A stretch of 64,000 bases of DNA from Ichthyophis bannanicus (GCA_033557465.1 CM066033.1:232812109-232876108); one strand, 5' to 3'. Shown: positions 23,700-34,804, counted from the stretch's first letter. Translations and numbers: made by a program. Notes: generated by a model not told the origin, from the sequence alone.

Positions 23700-24548
23700 A
23701 TGGCGGCCCACAAACCAGCGCGCTTAGAATTCGGGTCTCCCTCTTCTTCACACGGAAAACGCTCCAAAACAGAGTTGTCTTCCCCACAAAAGATGGTTCC
23801 ACTCCGGGAAAACCCCGAAATGCAACAGGAGATCTTGGTGGAAATACGCGGTGTGAAGGAACTGGTACAGTCCAACGGAGAAGCGCTCCGAGCCATGCGA
23901 GAAGACTTCGGTATGCTTCAGGACCGGCTTGAAGGTCTTTCACTACGGCAGGATAACATGGCGGGGGTCCTCGACTCGCACGCGGTGCGCTTGGTGAAAC
24001 TGGACAAGGCTGAGCGTCAGATACAGAATCTTCAAAAAGAGTTAGAGGATAGCAATAATCGAGCCCGTCGCAACAATGTGAGGCTCATTGGAGTACCGGA
24101 GGGGGCCGAAGCAGGAGATATAAGAGAGTTCCTGGTCAAAACTCTTCCCTCCTTGCTGAAGATTACTTTTCACAGAGATCTGGAAATTGACCGAGCACAT
24201 CGTGTTCCTACCAACTTGGCCCTCAATCGGACGACCCCCCGGCCTATCATCTTTCGATTACTGAGATATCAACAAGTTGAGCAGATTCTGAATGCTGCCC
24301 GGGCGAATCATCATCTGGAGTTTGAAAGTCATAAAGTCTCCTTCTTCCCTGACTTGGCAAAGCCTACAGTTGACCGTCGGAAGAGACTCCTTGCTTTTCG
24401 CCCTAGACTTCAACAACTACAGGCTCGCTTTGGCCTATTGTATCCAGCGAAGCTCAGAGTGACTCTCCATAACCAAACTAGGACATTCGAGGATCCTGAT
24501 CTATTAGCAACATTTTTAGATTCCAAAGAAGCAGACCAGATGCGCTAA
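23700..24548 (+). CDS. L1/Tx1-type LINE ORF1 protein
   Basis: Intact 282-residue frame. ORF1 proteins of L1-type LINEs are RNA-binding chaperones that trimerise through a coiled coil and coat the element RNA. The N-terminus is basic and Ser/Pro-rich. Residues about 45-130 are predicted coiled coil with heptad-like Leu spacing (MLQDRLEGLSLRQDNMAG and LVKLDKAERQIQNLQKELE). Then comes the conserved block NNRARRNNVRLIGVPEGAE (about residues 120-138), which marks the start of the RRM-like domain. DRAHRVP and RPIIFRLLRYQ follow, and a basic C-terminal domain ends the protein. The ATG at 23700 is chosen because the open frame upstream has no earlier ATG and the context GGGATGG is good. An intact ORF1 beside a deleted ORF2 is notable. 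Confidence 0.9.
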   Translation: MAAHKPARLEFGSPSSSHGKRSKTELSSPQKMVPLRENPEMQQEILVEIRGVKELVQSNGEALRAMREDFGMLQDRLEGLSLRQDNMAGVLDSHAVRLVKLDKAERQIQNLQKELEDSNNRARRNNVRLIGVPEGAEAGDIREFLVKTLPSLLKITFHRDLEIDRAHRVPTNLALNRTTPRPIIFRLLRYQQVEQILNAARANHHLEFESHKVSFFPDLAKPTVDRRKRLLAFRPRLQQLQARFGLLYPAKLRVTLHNQTRTFEDPDLLATFLDSKEADQMR

Positions 24549-24978
24549 TCCAACAACTTGGATCTGTAATCCGCCTGATCTGCCCGCCATTTTGAATGGC
24601 CCGACGCGGTGATCACAGCCTGGAATAGAGACTGCCTGGACTTTTCTTTCTGTCTATATATAACTTTCTTGGTCTCCTATCCCTCCATGATGTGCACCTC
24701 GGTTGGATTCGGAACACGCACAGCTATATAGGTTATATGTTTCAATTTAGGCCTTCTCTGGGGTTTCTCCCCGCAGACATATGGTCGCCAGTAATTTCTG
24801 GGGTTTTGCTTCTTCTCTAATGCACTTCGGTGCTTATTTTTATATGGGGCGCTTCATTGTTTTTTTATTAGCTTATTTTCTATCATGTCATGTGTACAGC
24901 CATATACAGTTAATATGAGGGATATTGTGCAATTATGTGCGTTATCATGTTCTTTTTCAGAATTTTTAACCTTTCTGA

Positions 24979-26102
24979 ATGGCCTTATGTAAGCTCTTAT
25001 TACTGAACGTAAGTGGCATCAATAGTCCAATCAAAAGACAGAAACTCCTTAGCTATCTTAATCATGAGTATGTTGATTTAGTGTTTCTTTAGGAAACGCA
25101 TTTAAACTCCGCTGAAACCCTGAAATTTAATGTTACGCCTTACATGGTGGCTGCCTACTTTCCCGCCGTTTCCAAACGGTGTGGGGTAGCCATCTTGGTT
25201 ATCCCTACTAGACCAAAAAGATTTTCAGGTTGACATAAAGGCCGCTATCCAAGACTACTTTCATTTTAATTCACCCCATGACACTACGAGCTCGGCTTGG
25301 TGGGAGGGCTTCAAGGCGTCTATCCGTGCAACTATAACTAGCTATCAAATACCAGTGTGCTAGATATAGAGGAGGACCTTTGCAAACCAATCCCTCTTAC
25401 TTATCTCCCTGGTATGACTCTCCCATCAGACTCCCACTATCCACCAATGTTCTTAGACACTTTAGGTGCCTTTAATACCCTTGAGCAATTTCTAGACTCC
25501 CGACTTTGTCCGCTAGATAGACAGGGAGCCTAGTCTGGAGTAAGGTGACACGGGTCTCTCGATCCGCCTCACTCACTCAGACACTTTTCTGTCTAGCCCA
25601 CCGCTGTTTCTATACTCCTTACAGGTTAGCCAAATGGAACGCCACCCAGAGTAATAGATGCTGGATATGCCATGCGGCCATTGGTTTACTCACTCATGTT
25701 ATGTATGAATGTCCCGCATTACAGTACTACTGGAGTCGGGTCTGGGGTCGTATTCAATCTATTTTGTACATTAAAGAACTAATCTATTTTGCACTTTCAA
25801 GAACCCCTCTCTTGGAAGATAGTGGGACTCCGCTCAGCTGCGGGGATCCCTCTCTTCCCAAATCGGCTTACTTCCTTTTAGACTTTATGCTGGGCATGGC
25901 TATTTCCCTAATCATGAAATACTGGAAAAATAGCTCCCATCTGAGCCCCAATGAATGGTGGAATCATGTCTGTCTCTACAGTAAATATGAGCAAATACCT
26001 CGTATGTTAGCTTCTTCCGCTCAGACCCCCCTCCACTTGTCTAAATGGACGATGCTCAACGACTATGTTCAAACTGCTAAATGCTCTCATCTGACTGTTT
26101 AA
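24979..26102 (+). pseudogene. L1 ORF2 remnant (endonuclease start and C-terminus only)
   Basis: From about 24979 the frame reads MALCKLLLLNVSGINSPIKR, then KLLSYLNHEYVDLVFL, a stop in place of the usual Gln, and ETHLNSAETLKF. This is the L1/Tx1 apurinic endonuclease opening (N.N G...P.KR...L...DI.FLQETH). A second piece at about 25200-25360 looks like the endonuclease end. The 25545-26102 frame contains AKWNATQSNRCWICHAAIG and LTHVMYECPALQYYW, the Cys/His-containing C-terminal segment found in L1/Tx1 ORF2 (CWRC....T..H..W.CP....W). The reverse transcriptase between is absent. The element must have been mobilised in trans or have lost this part after insertion. Confidence 0.8.
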
Positions 26103-26366
26103 ATCTGTGTAAATCTCTGTCACATGATCATTCTGTATCGCAGATACTGTTTCTGTTTGTTTTGATGTACAATTACTGTTGTTTGTAAGCGCTTCTCTGA
26201 TGATACCTATCAGCTTAGAGAAGAAGCATAGGGGTGGGGGGTAATTGGGGTTGCTTTCTCTTTATTGTATGTTTGTATTTGTTTCCTTTGGTGTGTTGTT
26301 TCTTTTTGCTTGTTGTAAAATGAAAATAAAAGTTTAAAAAAAAAAAAAAAAACATACCCCAAAGAC

Positions 26367-27888
26367 TTTGTCAAGTATATTCATAGCAAAAAACCTATAA
26401 GAGTCAGTTGGACCATTAGATGATAGAGTGGTAAAAGGGTCACTAAGAGGGGACAAGGTCATAGTGGAAAGACTAAGGGGCTTGTTTACAAAGCCGTGGT
26501 AGTGGTTTCCGATCGTTATCGGAACCGGGCCCCATTGAAAAATGGGGCCGCGGCTCCGATAACGATTGGAAACCACTACCACGGCTTTGTAAACAAGCCC
26601 CTAAGTGAATTCTTTGCTTCGGTCTTTACTGAGGAAGATGTAGGGGTGTTACCATGACTGAAATGGTATTTAAAGATCCCTCATGAGAGACTTTTGGTGA
26701 AATTAAAAAGTCATGGGATAGGAGGCAGTGTACTATTGTGGATCAGGAACTGGTTAAACGATAGAAAGCAGAGAGTAGGGCTTATTGGCCAATTTTCTCA
26801 ATGGAGAAAGGTGAATAGTGGAGTACCCCAGTGATCTGTGCTGGCTCTGCAGCTTTTTAATATATTCATAAATGACCTGGAAATGGGAATAACGAGTGAG
26901 GTAATCAAATTTGCAGATGACACAAAATTATTCAAAGTTGTTAAAACCGATGAGGATTGTGAAAGATTGGAAGAGGACCTTGATAAATTGGAAGACTGGG
27001 CATCCAAATGGTAGATGAAATTTAAGGTGGAGAAGTGCAAAGTTATGCACCTAGGAAAGAACAACCCAAACTATGGTCACACGATGCAAGGTTCCACATT
27101 AGGAACCACTACCCAGGAAAAAAGACTTAGGTGTCATGGTGGATAACATGTTGAAACCTTCCACCCTGTGTGCAGCGGCGGCTAAGAGAGCAAATAGAAT
27201 GCTAGGAATCATAAGAAAGGAATGGAGAATAAAACAAAGGATATTATAATGCCTCTGTATTGTTCCATGGTGCAACTGCACCTTGAATATTGTGTGCAAT
27301 TCTGGTCACCGTATCCTAAAAAGGATATAGCATTATTAGGAAAGGTACAGAGAAGAGCCACCAAAATGGTAAAGGGGATGAAAGGATACCCCTATGAAGA
27401 AAGGCTAAAAAGGTTAGGGCTCTTCAACCTGGAAGAGACGGCTCAGGGGAGATATGATAGAGGTCTATAAATTAATTAATGGAATGGAACGGGTAAATGT
27501 AAATTGATTGTTTATGCCATCAAAATATAGAAAGATTAGGGGACATGCAATGAAGCTACTATTTAAGTTTAATAAGAGAAAATATTTTTTCACTCAATGT
27601 GTAATCAAACTCTGGAATTTGTTACTGGAGGATGTAGTAAAAGCTGTTAGTGTAGCCGGGTTTAAAAAAAGGTTTGGACAAGTTTCTGGAGGAAAGGACC
27701 ATAAACCATTATTAAAGGGGACCTGGGATATCCACTGCTTGCCCCAATACGAGTACAAGCATTGTGGAACCTGTGTCTTTAGGGAAACTGCTAGGTACTT
27801 GTGACCTAGATTAGCCACTGTTGGAAACAGAATATTGTGCTTGATAGACCTTGGTCTGATCCAATATGGCATATCTTATGTTCTTATG
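26367..27888 (+). mobile_element. CR1 LINE second copy, 3' portion (deleted and MITE-interrupted)
   Basis: Continues the copy that starts at 17306: KDFVKYIHSKKPIR-type sequence from about 26361, interrupted by a Harbinger MITE at 26477-26601. An internal deletion at about 26675 joins the linker to the mid reverse transcriptase (near DKVPH..RLL). Motifs include GVPQ*SVLALQLFNIFINDLE (stop in PQG) and FADDTKLFKVVKT. The C-terminus [15 protein letters not shown] to GFKKRFGQVSGG is frameshifted. The 3' end ATCTTATGTTCTTATG is at about 27872-27888. Confidence 0.85.
26477..26601. mobile_element. 125-bp Harbinger MITE, near-perfect hairpin
   Basis: Ends GGGGCTTGTTTACAAAGCC and its complement, TSD TAA on both sides (26474-26476 and 26602-26604). 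The arms of about 58 bp are almost perfectly complementary, with the loop near 26535-26543 (ATTGAAAAAT). The ends share the GGGGYNTGTTTACWAA motif with the giant elements, so the same transposase could act on both. Confidence 0.93.
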
Positions 27889-29430
27889 TACTATTATTAT
27901 TAAACATTTATAAAGTACTATAAGGCATACACAGTGCTGTACAAACACAGATAGAGACAGTCCTTACTCATTAGAGCTTACAATCTAATCAAAACAAACA
28001 AGACAAAAGTAAAGAGGGAGGAGTAAGGAGACACAAGGAAACAAGGGATCAGGATCCAAAGGCAGCCTCAAAGAGGTGAGCCTTTAGCATATATTTGAAA
28101 AGGGACAGAGATGAAGCCTGATGTACAGACTCAAGAAGTTTGTTCCAGGCATAAGGAACAGCAAGGTAAAAGGATGGAAGTCTGGAGTTAGCAGTGGAAG
28201 AAAAGGACAAAGAGAGGAGCAAGCCACTAGAAGAATGGATTTCACGAGGAAGGGCGTAAGGGGAAAGGAGAGATAGTAAGGAGCAGAAGAATGTATGTAT
28301 TTATAGGTCAGAATGAGGAGTTTGAATTGGAATTGGAAATGAAGGGAAAGCCAATGTAGTAACTTGAGAAGAGGGGTTATATGAGTAAATTGCGGAGCAG
28401 AGTTTTGAATAGATTGAAGGGGAGAGAGATGACTCAGAAGGAGACCAGCAAGACGGAGGTTGCAATAGTTGAGACGGGAAGTAATTAAAAAGTGGACAAG
28501 AGTTTTAGTAGTGTGTTCAGAAAGGAAGGGAGGAATTTTGTTAATGTTATAGAGAAAGAAACTACAGGTTTTAGCAATCTGTTGGATATGTGAGGAGAAG
28601 GAGAAGAAGGAGAGGGAGGAATCAAAGATGACACCACAGTTACGGGCTGAAGAAACAGGAAGTAGAAGAGTGTTATCAACAGAGATAGAGAAAGGAGGAA
28701 GAGGAGAGGAATATTTAGGGGGAAAAATAAGAAGTTCGGGTTTGTCCATGTTTAGTTTCAATGGCAGTGAGACATCCAGGTGGCAATGCCAGAGAGACAG
28801 GCAGAGATACGGGCCTGCAGTGTCAGAGAAATATCAGTTGTAGAAAGATAAATCTGAGAATCATCAGCACAAAAAATGGTACCGAAATCCATGGTAGGAG
28901 ATGAGATCACTAAGGGACTGGGTGTTGAGAAAGAAAAGGAGAGGGCACAGAACAGACCCTTGAGGAACACCTACTGAGAATGGGCTAGAAGTAGAAGAGG
29001 AACCACTAGAACAAATACTGAAAGAGCGATGGGAGAGATAAGAAGAGAACCAGGACAGGACAGAGCCCTAAAACCCAAGTGATGATAATGTGTCAAGGAG
29101 AAGGTGGTGGTCAACAGTATCAAAAGCAGCAAAGAGGTCAAGATGGATAAGGATGGAGTAGAGGCTCTAATATTTATCTAGGAACAAGTCACTGGAGTTT
29201 TGGGCTAGTGCCATTTCAGTAGAATGTAAGGGGTGAAAGCCAGACTGAAAAGGATCCAGAAGGACATGAGAGAAAAGAAATTCAAGACAACGATGGAGGA
29301 CTGCACGCTCAAGAAGTTTGGAAACAAAAGGAAGAAGGGAAATGGGACAATAATTAGAAGGAGAGTTAGGATCAAGAGAAGGTTTCTTGACTAGGTAGGC
29401 TGCAGGGACAGTAACAGTAACATAGTAACA
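27889..29430 (-). mobile_element. L2 LINE, minus strand, 5'-truncated
   Basis: Minus-strand translations in order: KKPSLDPNSPSNYCPISLLPF with SKLLERAVL (29350-29240), [11 protein letters not shown] (about 28890, the catalytic motif), then LKLNMDKPELLIFPP, CGVIFDSSLSF, FLITSRLNYCN and a degraded C-terminus (28761-28084). This is the L2-clade order. Several frameshifts separate the frames. The 3' end (27890-27980) carries the AAGCTCTAATGAGTAAGGAC...TACAGCACTGTGTATGCC block and an (AAT)n end, also seen on the plus strand at 53250-53362. The element ends at a block of 183-bp tandem repeats at 29424. Confidence 0.85.
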
Positions 29431-29970
29431 TAGTAAGTGACGGCAGATAAAGACCAGCATGGTCCATCTAGTCTGCCCAGCAAGATGGCAAGGGTAGGTG
29501 CACCTGTCGCTCTGTGCAGGCCACCCCTCCCCATGTTTTTGTTTCTGTTTAGGGGTGAACCCACCACTCCATGTAGGACACCCTTATTTGTTCAGATGCT
29601 AGATATAGTAACATAGTAAGTGACGGCAGATAAAGACCAGCATGGTCCATCTAGTCTGCCCAGCAAGATGGCAAGGGTAGGTGCACCTGTCGCTCTGTGC
29701 AGGCCACCCCTCCCCATGTTTTTGTTTCTGTTTATGGGTGAACCCACCACTCCATGTAGGACACCCTTATTTGTTCAGATGCTAGATATAGTAACATAGT
29801 AAGTGACGGCAGATAAAGACCAGCATGGTCCATCTAGTCTGCCCAGCAAGATGGCAAGGGTAGGTGCACCTGTCGCTCTGTGCAGGCCACCCCTCCCCAT
29901 GTTTTTGTTTCTGTTTAGGGGTGAACCCACCACTCCATGTAGGACACCCTTATTTGTTCAGATGCTATAA
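29424..29970. repeat. Three tandem copies of a 183-bp unit
   Basis: The marker TAGTAAGTGACGGC occurs at 29431, 29614 and 29797, giving a 183-bp period. The copies are nearly identical (one visible difference: GTTTAGGGG versus GTTTATGGG). The unit includes AGACCAGCATGGTCCATCTA and GTCTGCCCAGCAAGATGG, a sequence that resembles the reverse of CR1-type 3' ends elsewhere here (GCCATGCAGACTTTTTCTG). The last unit ends GTTCAGATGCTATAAG at about 29968. Near-identity suggests recent tandem duplication. Confidence 0.9.
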
Positions 29971-30663
29971 GTAGAGAGAGAGGTTGAGAATATGTGAGAT
30001 CAAAAGGATGATAGAAGTTAACTCCATTTTCTCCTCTATCTCTCAATTCTCACACCTTGACATCTTTCACACTATATTACAATGTTTGCATCCTTTTTAA
30101 GTCAGCACAAATTCCGGGTTCAATGTTATTCCTCTTTTTCAGAAATCTTTCCATTAACTTCTGGTGTTCCACAAATTTCTTGTTTTTACCCTTGCTTTTG
30201 AATGTATTTCTCAACCCTTTTGTCACTCTTATAGAAGACTTTCATATTTCCAGTTTCTGTTATGTAGATGACATACAGCTAGTTAATTGTATGAGTTATC
30301 AAGCTCCAGATCTATTCCAACTCAGGGGTGCATAGCCCACACATCTGGACTGGACTGGAGGGACTCAAGAAAAGATAATTAGCAGGTAAGGTCTAATATC
30401 ACCGTAGGTGGTATGGAAGGGCAGACTGGATAAGCCATATGGTCTTTTCCTGCCATCATATTTCAATATTTCTAACTCAACTCATGTCTCCAAGCTGTTA
30501 GCAATTGGTTCTCTATGCATACACTAAAGTTAAACCATACTAGAACTGAGGTAGTGTGGAATACTGGCTTTGAATACTCTCCCTCAGAAACTCCAATTAT
30601 CGACATTCACATTATAACTACTCTTAGTATTATCAAAATTATCGGTTGCGTCTTTCACTCATA
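29971..30663 (+). mobile_element. Degraded L2 LINE, 5' part (split by element C)
   Basis: The plus-strand frame 30057-30335 contains the pattern SINFWCSTNF, PLLLNVFLNPFVTLI and FHISSFCYVDDIQLVN. This corresponds to the L2 reverse-transcriptase block GVPQGS.LSPLLFN...YADDIQL, with decay in the PQG region. A CR1-type 3' fragment (about 30336-30474, with GGAAGGGCAGACTGGATAAG) is inserted in the frame. L2 sequence resumes to 30663, where element C begins, and continues after 31885. Confidence 0.65.
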
Positions 30664-31885
30664 GGGGTATGTTTACTAAACCGTCCTAATGTTACCAGCG
30701 CTAGTTGCAGCGTTAATGTGACGAATGCCATATAAGGTAGTGGGCATTCCGGCGGCAAGGTAGCAATGAATCTGTATTGCGCGATAAGAGGGTGCCTTGG
30801 CTCATTAACGCGCGTTAACCTTAAGTCCATGCCAGTGCAGTATTAGAAACTATAGAGATGTAGCCCACTGGTTACTACAATGACTGTGGAGGCAGAGGTC
30901 ATTAGTTTGATCCTGCAGTGGTGTGTGTACTATACCAAACTGTTGCCCCAGAGTAAGTTCATTTCCTGGGGATACCATGACTGTTCTTCAGACAGACCTT
31001 GTCTGTTGCACTGCATTGCACACCATCCACCTAAACAGGGCTTGGCCTTGGTCTGCTGTGGGCAGCTGCCACTGCCCCCTCCACCACCAGCACCCCTCCC
31101 CCACCATGCTGACATGCCCTTATGCCGGTGGTGCTGGTGCTGCGCAGTCCCAGGCCATCCAGTGTGCCTGTAGGCGGCTGCCTATGGTGTGGGATCTGGG
31201 GTAGGGGTGCCTGCATAAACATCCATGCTTCCCCCCCCCCCCGGCACCACCTGTCAATGTTATGTGCCCTTTGGGGTACCTGCTGGGTACTGTCCCCTGG
31301 GACACTGTGGGACACACACTCGTGGGCATGTTTGACCTTGGTCAGTTGCTGGCTTGCTGATTTGCAGTTTCTTCATTCCTATGTGCCACCTAGGCATCTG
31401 CCTAGTCCACTCTGTGCCCCAGCTGCCCCACTGCATGTCCTGCCTGCAGCCCCCTGTACCCCATTTGCAGCCTCACCATAGAGCCCTTTCGTACTTGGGC
31501 ACTATGCTGTTGCTGCACATGTAGCACTACTATCACTTTTCTTGGTCTCCCTGCCTTTGCTGTACATTGCTGACTGAAATGGTTTCTCTTTCCTGCAATT
31601 GTGCCTCTAACGCCAGGTTTTCAAGCACGGTAATGTTCTGGTCTTAAAATCCCGGCGTTAGTGTACCTGGAGCCTCTCCCCGCCCACTCCCCGCTCATTG
31701 ACCCCTTCTCTCTGCCCTCTGGAGACACTTACTGCACCTTCTGTGTGCATTAACGCTGCCGGAGACATTATCACGCGAAATGTAACGTTATTGCACGATA
31801 ATGTTACTTTATCGCACGATAACATCACGTATCACGCGATAATGTTGCCACTGCGACATTAGCACTGTTTAGTAAACATACCCCC
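30664..31885 (+). mobile_element. Harbinger-like element, copy C (diverged, internally deleted)
   Basis: Ends GGGGTATGTTTACTAAACC and its complement at about 31884. ATA (or CATA) flanks both sides, with one extra C at the right end. At 1.2 kb it is a deletion form. One tRNA-like module remains (30848-30921, class II-like). The interior 30960-31500 matches part of copy B (about 19030-19290, reversed). The subterminal regions differ from A, B, D and E: instead of GTGCGC-type repeats, the right side has repeated ATCGCACGATAA-like palindromes (31765-31855). This marks a separate subfamily. It split the L2 at 29971-32620. Confidence 0.8.
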
Positions 31886-32620
31886 ATAGTTGACTTTAAT
31901 CCATATGTCACTGCTATAATAAGGACCTCATTTTTTACTCTCAGGAAACTCCGGTCATTTAGAAAATATCTCACTGTCTCTGTGCTGCATACACTTACAT
32001 TGACACTGGTAATGTCTCAAAGTGATTGCTGTAACAGTATCTTTAATGATATCACTAATACAAACCTCTAAAGAGTTCAACATATCCAAAATTATAATGC
32101 TAAACTTCTCCATGACACTTCAAAGTTTGATCATGTTACTCTTTTATTAATTAAAAAAAAATGGTTCCCTTTCACCTATAGGATAAAATATAAAGTTCTT
32201 AGGCTGGCCCACAAAGCATTCTACTTGAGGGTTCCATCCTATTAACATCTCATCTGATTCCATATTCTCCTAACAGTGTCCTTTGCTCGCTAAACACAAT
32301 TGATAACCCCCACCAAATGGACCACTCATCTTGAATCTACCTGGTCATCAGCATTTTACTGTCTTCAGTTGTAGAACTCCCTCCCCTTATATCTCCAGGG
32401 AGGAAACTTCCTTTAAGAAATTTAAAAAAGGCCGAAAGGTCCACTATTTTCAGCTAGTCTACAGTCTTGCCAATTAATTTTTGCAGAAGCATGTTCAACG
32501 TTCTCTCCACTTTTTTTAACAGATATCTCCCTTCTTTCATAAATTGTATTGTATATTGTAATCTGCCTTGATATATTTGGATAAGATGGTATATCAAATT
32601 TAATTATCTAAAATGTATAT
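31886..32620 (+). mobile_element. Degraded L2 LINE, 3' part
   Basis: Continues the L2 reading after element C: RTSFFTLRKLRSFRKYLT, then VMSQSDCCNS (the L2 SRLDYCN block, decayed), QHIQNYNAKLLHD, and a C-terminus near ELPPLISPGRKLPLRNLKK. The 3' end has TGTAATCTGCCTTGATATAT and ATAAGATGGTATATCAAAT. Multiple stops and shifts mark it as old. Confidence 0.65.
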
Positions 32621-32835
32621 AGTTCAGAGCGTGTCATGTCTCCACAGCCGTACCTGTAGCATACCTGTGCACAAACAGCTCCGTTGTATATAGTTACCCT
32701 TGTTAAACCCAAGTTGTAATACCTGTTCTCTGTAATGTGCATTGCATGTTCCGCTGCATTGTACAAATTGTTGTTACCTGTAAACCGCGCTGATTTTAAA
32801 GAGCGCGATATAGAAATAATTTAAATAAATAAATG
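32621..32835 (+). mobile_element. L2-type LINE 3' tail
   Basis: 3' fragment with GTAAACCGCGCTGATTTTAA followed by AGAGCGCGATATAGAAAT and an (AAAT)n end. Same tail family as 3.7, 34.7 and 35.6 kb. Confidence 0.7.
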
Positions 32836-33029
32836 ACTTATAATGACCAGCAAGAGGAATATTCAGTGGCATTGTATGGGTAGGGTACTGAATATTCTGT
32901 CTGACAGCCCCAGCACTATTTGGATAGTGTCGGGACAATGCAGGGGTAAAACAGAAAGTTATTTTCATAGCAGTGATTTTTATGCACCTATATGGATAGC
33001 TATGTGGGTAGGTTAAGTCTGCAGGACTG
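32836..33029. other. Possible old MITE fragment
   Basis: AATATTCAGTGGCATTG...GTACTGAATATTCTG forms a loose inverted repeat. It resembles the ATATTCAGC-rich family at 39.85 and 61.6 kb. Boundaries are unclear. Confidence 0.3.
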
Positions 33030-33145
33030 GAGGAGCAGATTAATGGTTATAGAAGTAGAATAAAGTCAGGATTCATAATTCCTCTGCTGCTCCTTGTGAC
33101 CTTGGGCAAGTCGCTTAACCCTCCATCGCCTCAAATACAGACTTA
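33030..33145 (+). mobile_element. tRNA-headed SINE, left half
   Basis: The head GGAGGAGCAGATTAATGGTT (A-box-like) is followed by a weak B-box (GGATTCATAATTCC) and the body TGACCTTGGGCAAGTCGCTT AACCCTCC. It breaks at ACTTA (33145) and the remainder, with AATTGCAAACCTCCTGGGGA, starts at about 36772. The related SINE at 46013 is unbroken and supports joining the halves. Confidence 0.65.
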
Positions 33146-33999
33146 CAGGCCGATGGAGAAAGCTGGCGCTAAAGTCGCATGTTGGGTATGCATTTTTGTA
33201 GCATGCCGGTATGCAGGAAAGGACATGTATGCAAATGAGCTCTGTGCAAAACTTTGGTGTAAAATTGAAAGGAGGGGAGCCAACGCATGTGCAAATAACA
33301 GACATGCTACAAGTGGCCGTATATGCATGCACGTAAATGTCAAATGATCATGTTCTGTGCACAGACTGTGCAGGTTCTTTTGGGGCTCACCCTATAATAA
33401 TCCATATAATTTCGCCCAAAACCATTTTTTATGAAATCACAACAAAGACCTAATATAAAAGATAAACATAAATAAAATATAGCTAAAATGAGTCCAAAAA
33501 ACACACAAGGATAAGAAGCAAAAAAACATTTCTTCTTGAACACTGAACTTTTGCTTATAGGTTGAGAAGGTACACGCAGAAAATATTCACGTCAAAGGTA
33601 ATTGTTCAGCAGTACATACCCTGAAACAGTCTTTCCCTTCACGCACTAGATGTTTAAGCCACTTCAGGCCAGGCATAGAGATTTTGGCGCTCCTGATGGT
33701 TATGTAATCTGCTACGCGCTTCTCTGCATCGAGCTCAGACCTTAATAGCATATCGTTTTAATATGTGCAGCTCATTTGTGTACTACCATATATACTCGAG
33801 TATAAGCCGACCCGAATATAAGCCGAGGTACCTAATTTTACCACAAAAAACTGGGCAAAACTATTGACTCGAGTATAAGCCGAGGGTGGGAAATGAGGCA
33901 CCTACTAGTCAATGTAAAAAATAAAGATAGAGACCAATAAAATTACATGAATATTTATTTAAACGAAAAACAGTAAAATAGCTCTGTAAGTGGAAAATG

Positions 34000-34790
34000 G
34001 GGTCAACAAAAACAATATGGTATCAAACCTTAAACCCGCTCCGCCTAGCTTTGAATGCAGCCGCAAGAGTCCTCTCTGGATCGTCAAGATCCGACCACAT
34101 AACGCCCATCATGAAGGATTTGCATTGGCTACCTTTACATGCCAGGCTCCAATACAAGTCATTGGTCCTCACCTTCAAAGCCCTAAATAACTACCCCCCT
34201 ACGCCAATCAGCAAGCTAGTCCATGGTACCCTGGAAAATAGAAACAGAAGGTCTACTGCACTGAACACATTAGTAGTCCCCAAGCTAATAACTACATGCA
34301 CAAAGGCTACCTCCAACAGAGCCTTCTCCATATTCGCCCCTTTAAACTGGAATGCACTCCCCCATGAAATCCGTGGTATTAAAAGCCTCTTCCTATTCAG
34401 AAAAGCCTTAAAACTCCACCTGTTCACAAAATGTTACCCAGAAACTTCCAGTGATAGAAGCACAACCAGCAAGCTTCCCTCATACCCCAGCCGCCCCTGA
34501 ACGTCAATACCACAGATATAATAGGTAGTCCCCACTCAAGCCCAACCAACCACTAATCTTCATCTTCACAAAATCAATGCAACACCCATTTATATTAGAG
34601 TATTGTACATAGTTTCGAGTTAACATGTATTTAGTTTCACGGTTTCGATCCCATGTTCAATTCCCTGTTCTTTGTAAACTCAATGTTGTTTCTGTACATT
34701 GCAGTATTTTTGTTTGATGCACACCGCGCTGATTTTAATTGCGCGGTATAGAAGAAATGTTAAATAAATTAATTAATTAATTCAAAATAA
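34000..34790 (+). mobile_element. L2 LINE, ORF2 C-terminus and 3' tail
   Basis: The plus-strand frame (34003-34500) is open for about 165 codons. It reads LNAAARVLSGSSRSDHITPI, MKDLHWLPLHARLQYKSLVL, TFKALNNYPP and, near the end, PLNWNALPHEIRGI and FLFRKALKLHLF. This is the standard L2-clade C-terminus. The tail has CACCGCGCTGATTTTAATTG and CGCGGTATAGAAGAAATG, then an (AATT)n-like end at 34765-34785. Lack of stops suggests a young insertion. Confidence 0.85.
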
Positions 34791-34804
34791 AGAGATATTT
34801 TTCT

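Larger units (their letters stand above)
23565..26350 (+). mobile_element. L1/Tx1-type LINE with internally deleted ORF2
   Basis: Begins with a G-rich GGGGGGGCGGAGCCTGATG leader and ends in AATAAAAGTTT plus poly-A. A perfect 16-bp TSD AACATACCCCAAAGAC flanks it (23549-23564 and 26351-26366). The TSD straddles the right end of giant element B and the CR1 flank, which fixes the order CR1, then B, then L1. ORF1 (23700-24548) is intact. ORF2 keeps only the endonuclease start (about 24979-25200) and the C-terminal region (about 25520-26102), with the reverse transcriptase missing. Confidence 0.93.

Noticed and set aside
29424..29970. CRISPR-like array
   Set aside because: Units are 183 bp with no repeat-spacer alternation, in a vertebrate genome. 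It is a tandem duplication.
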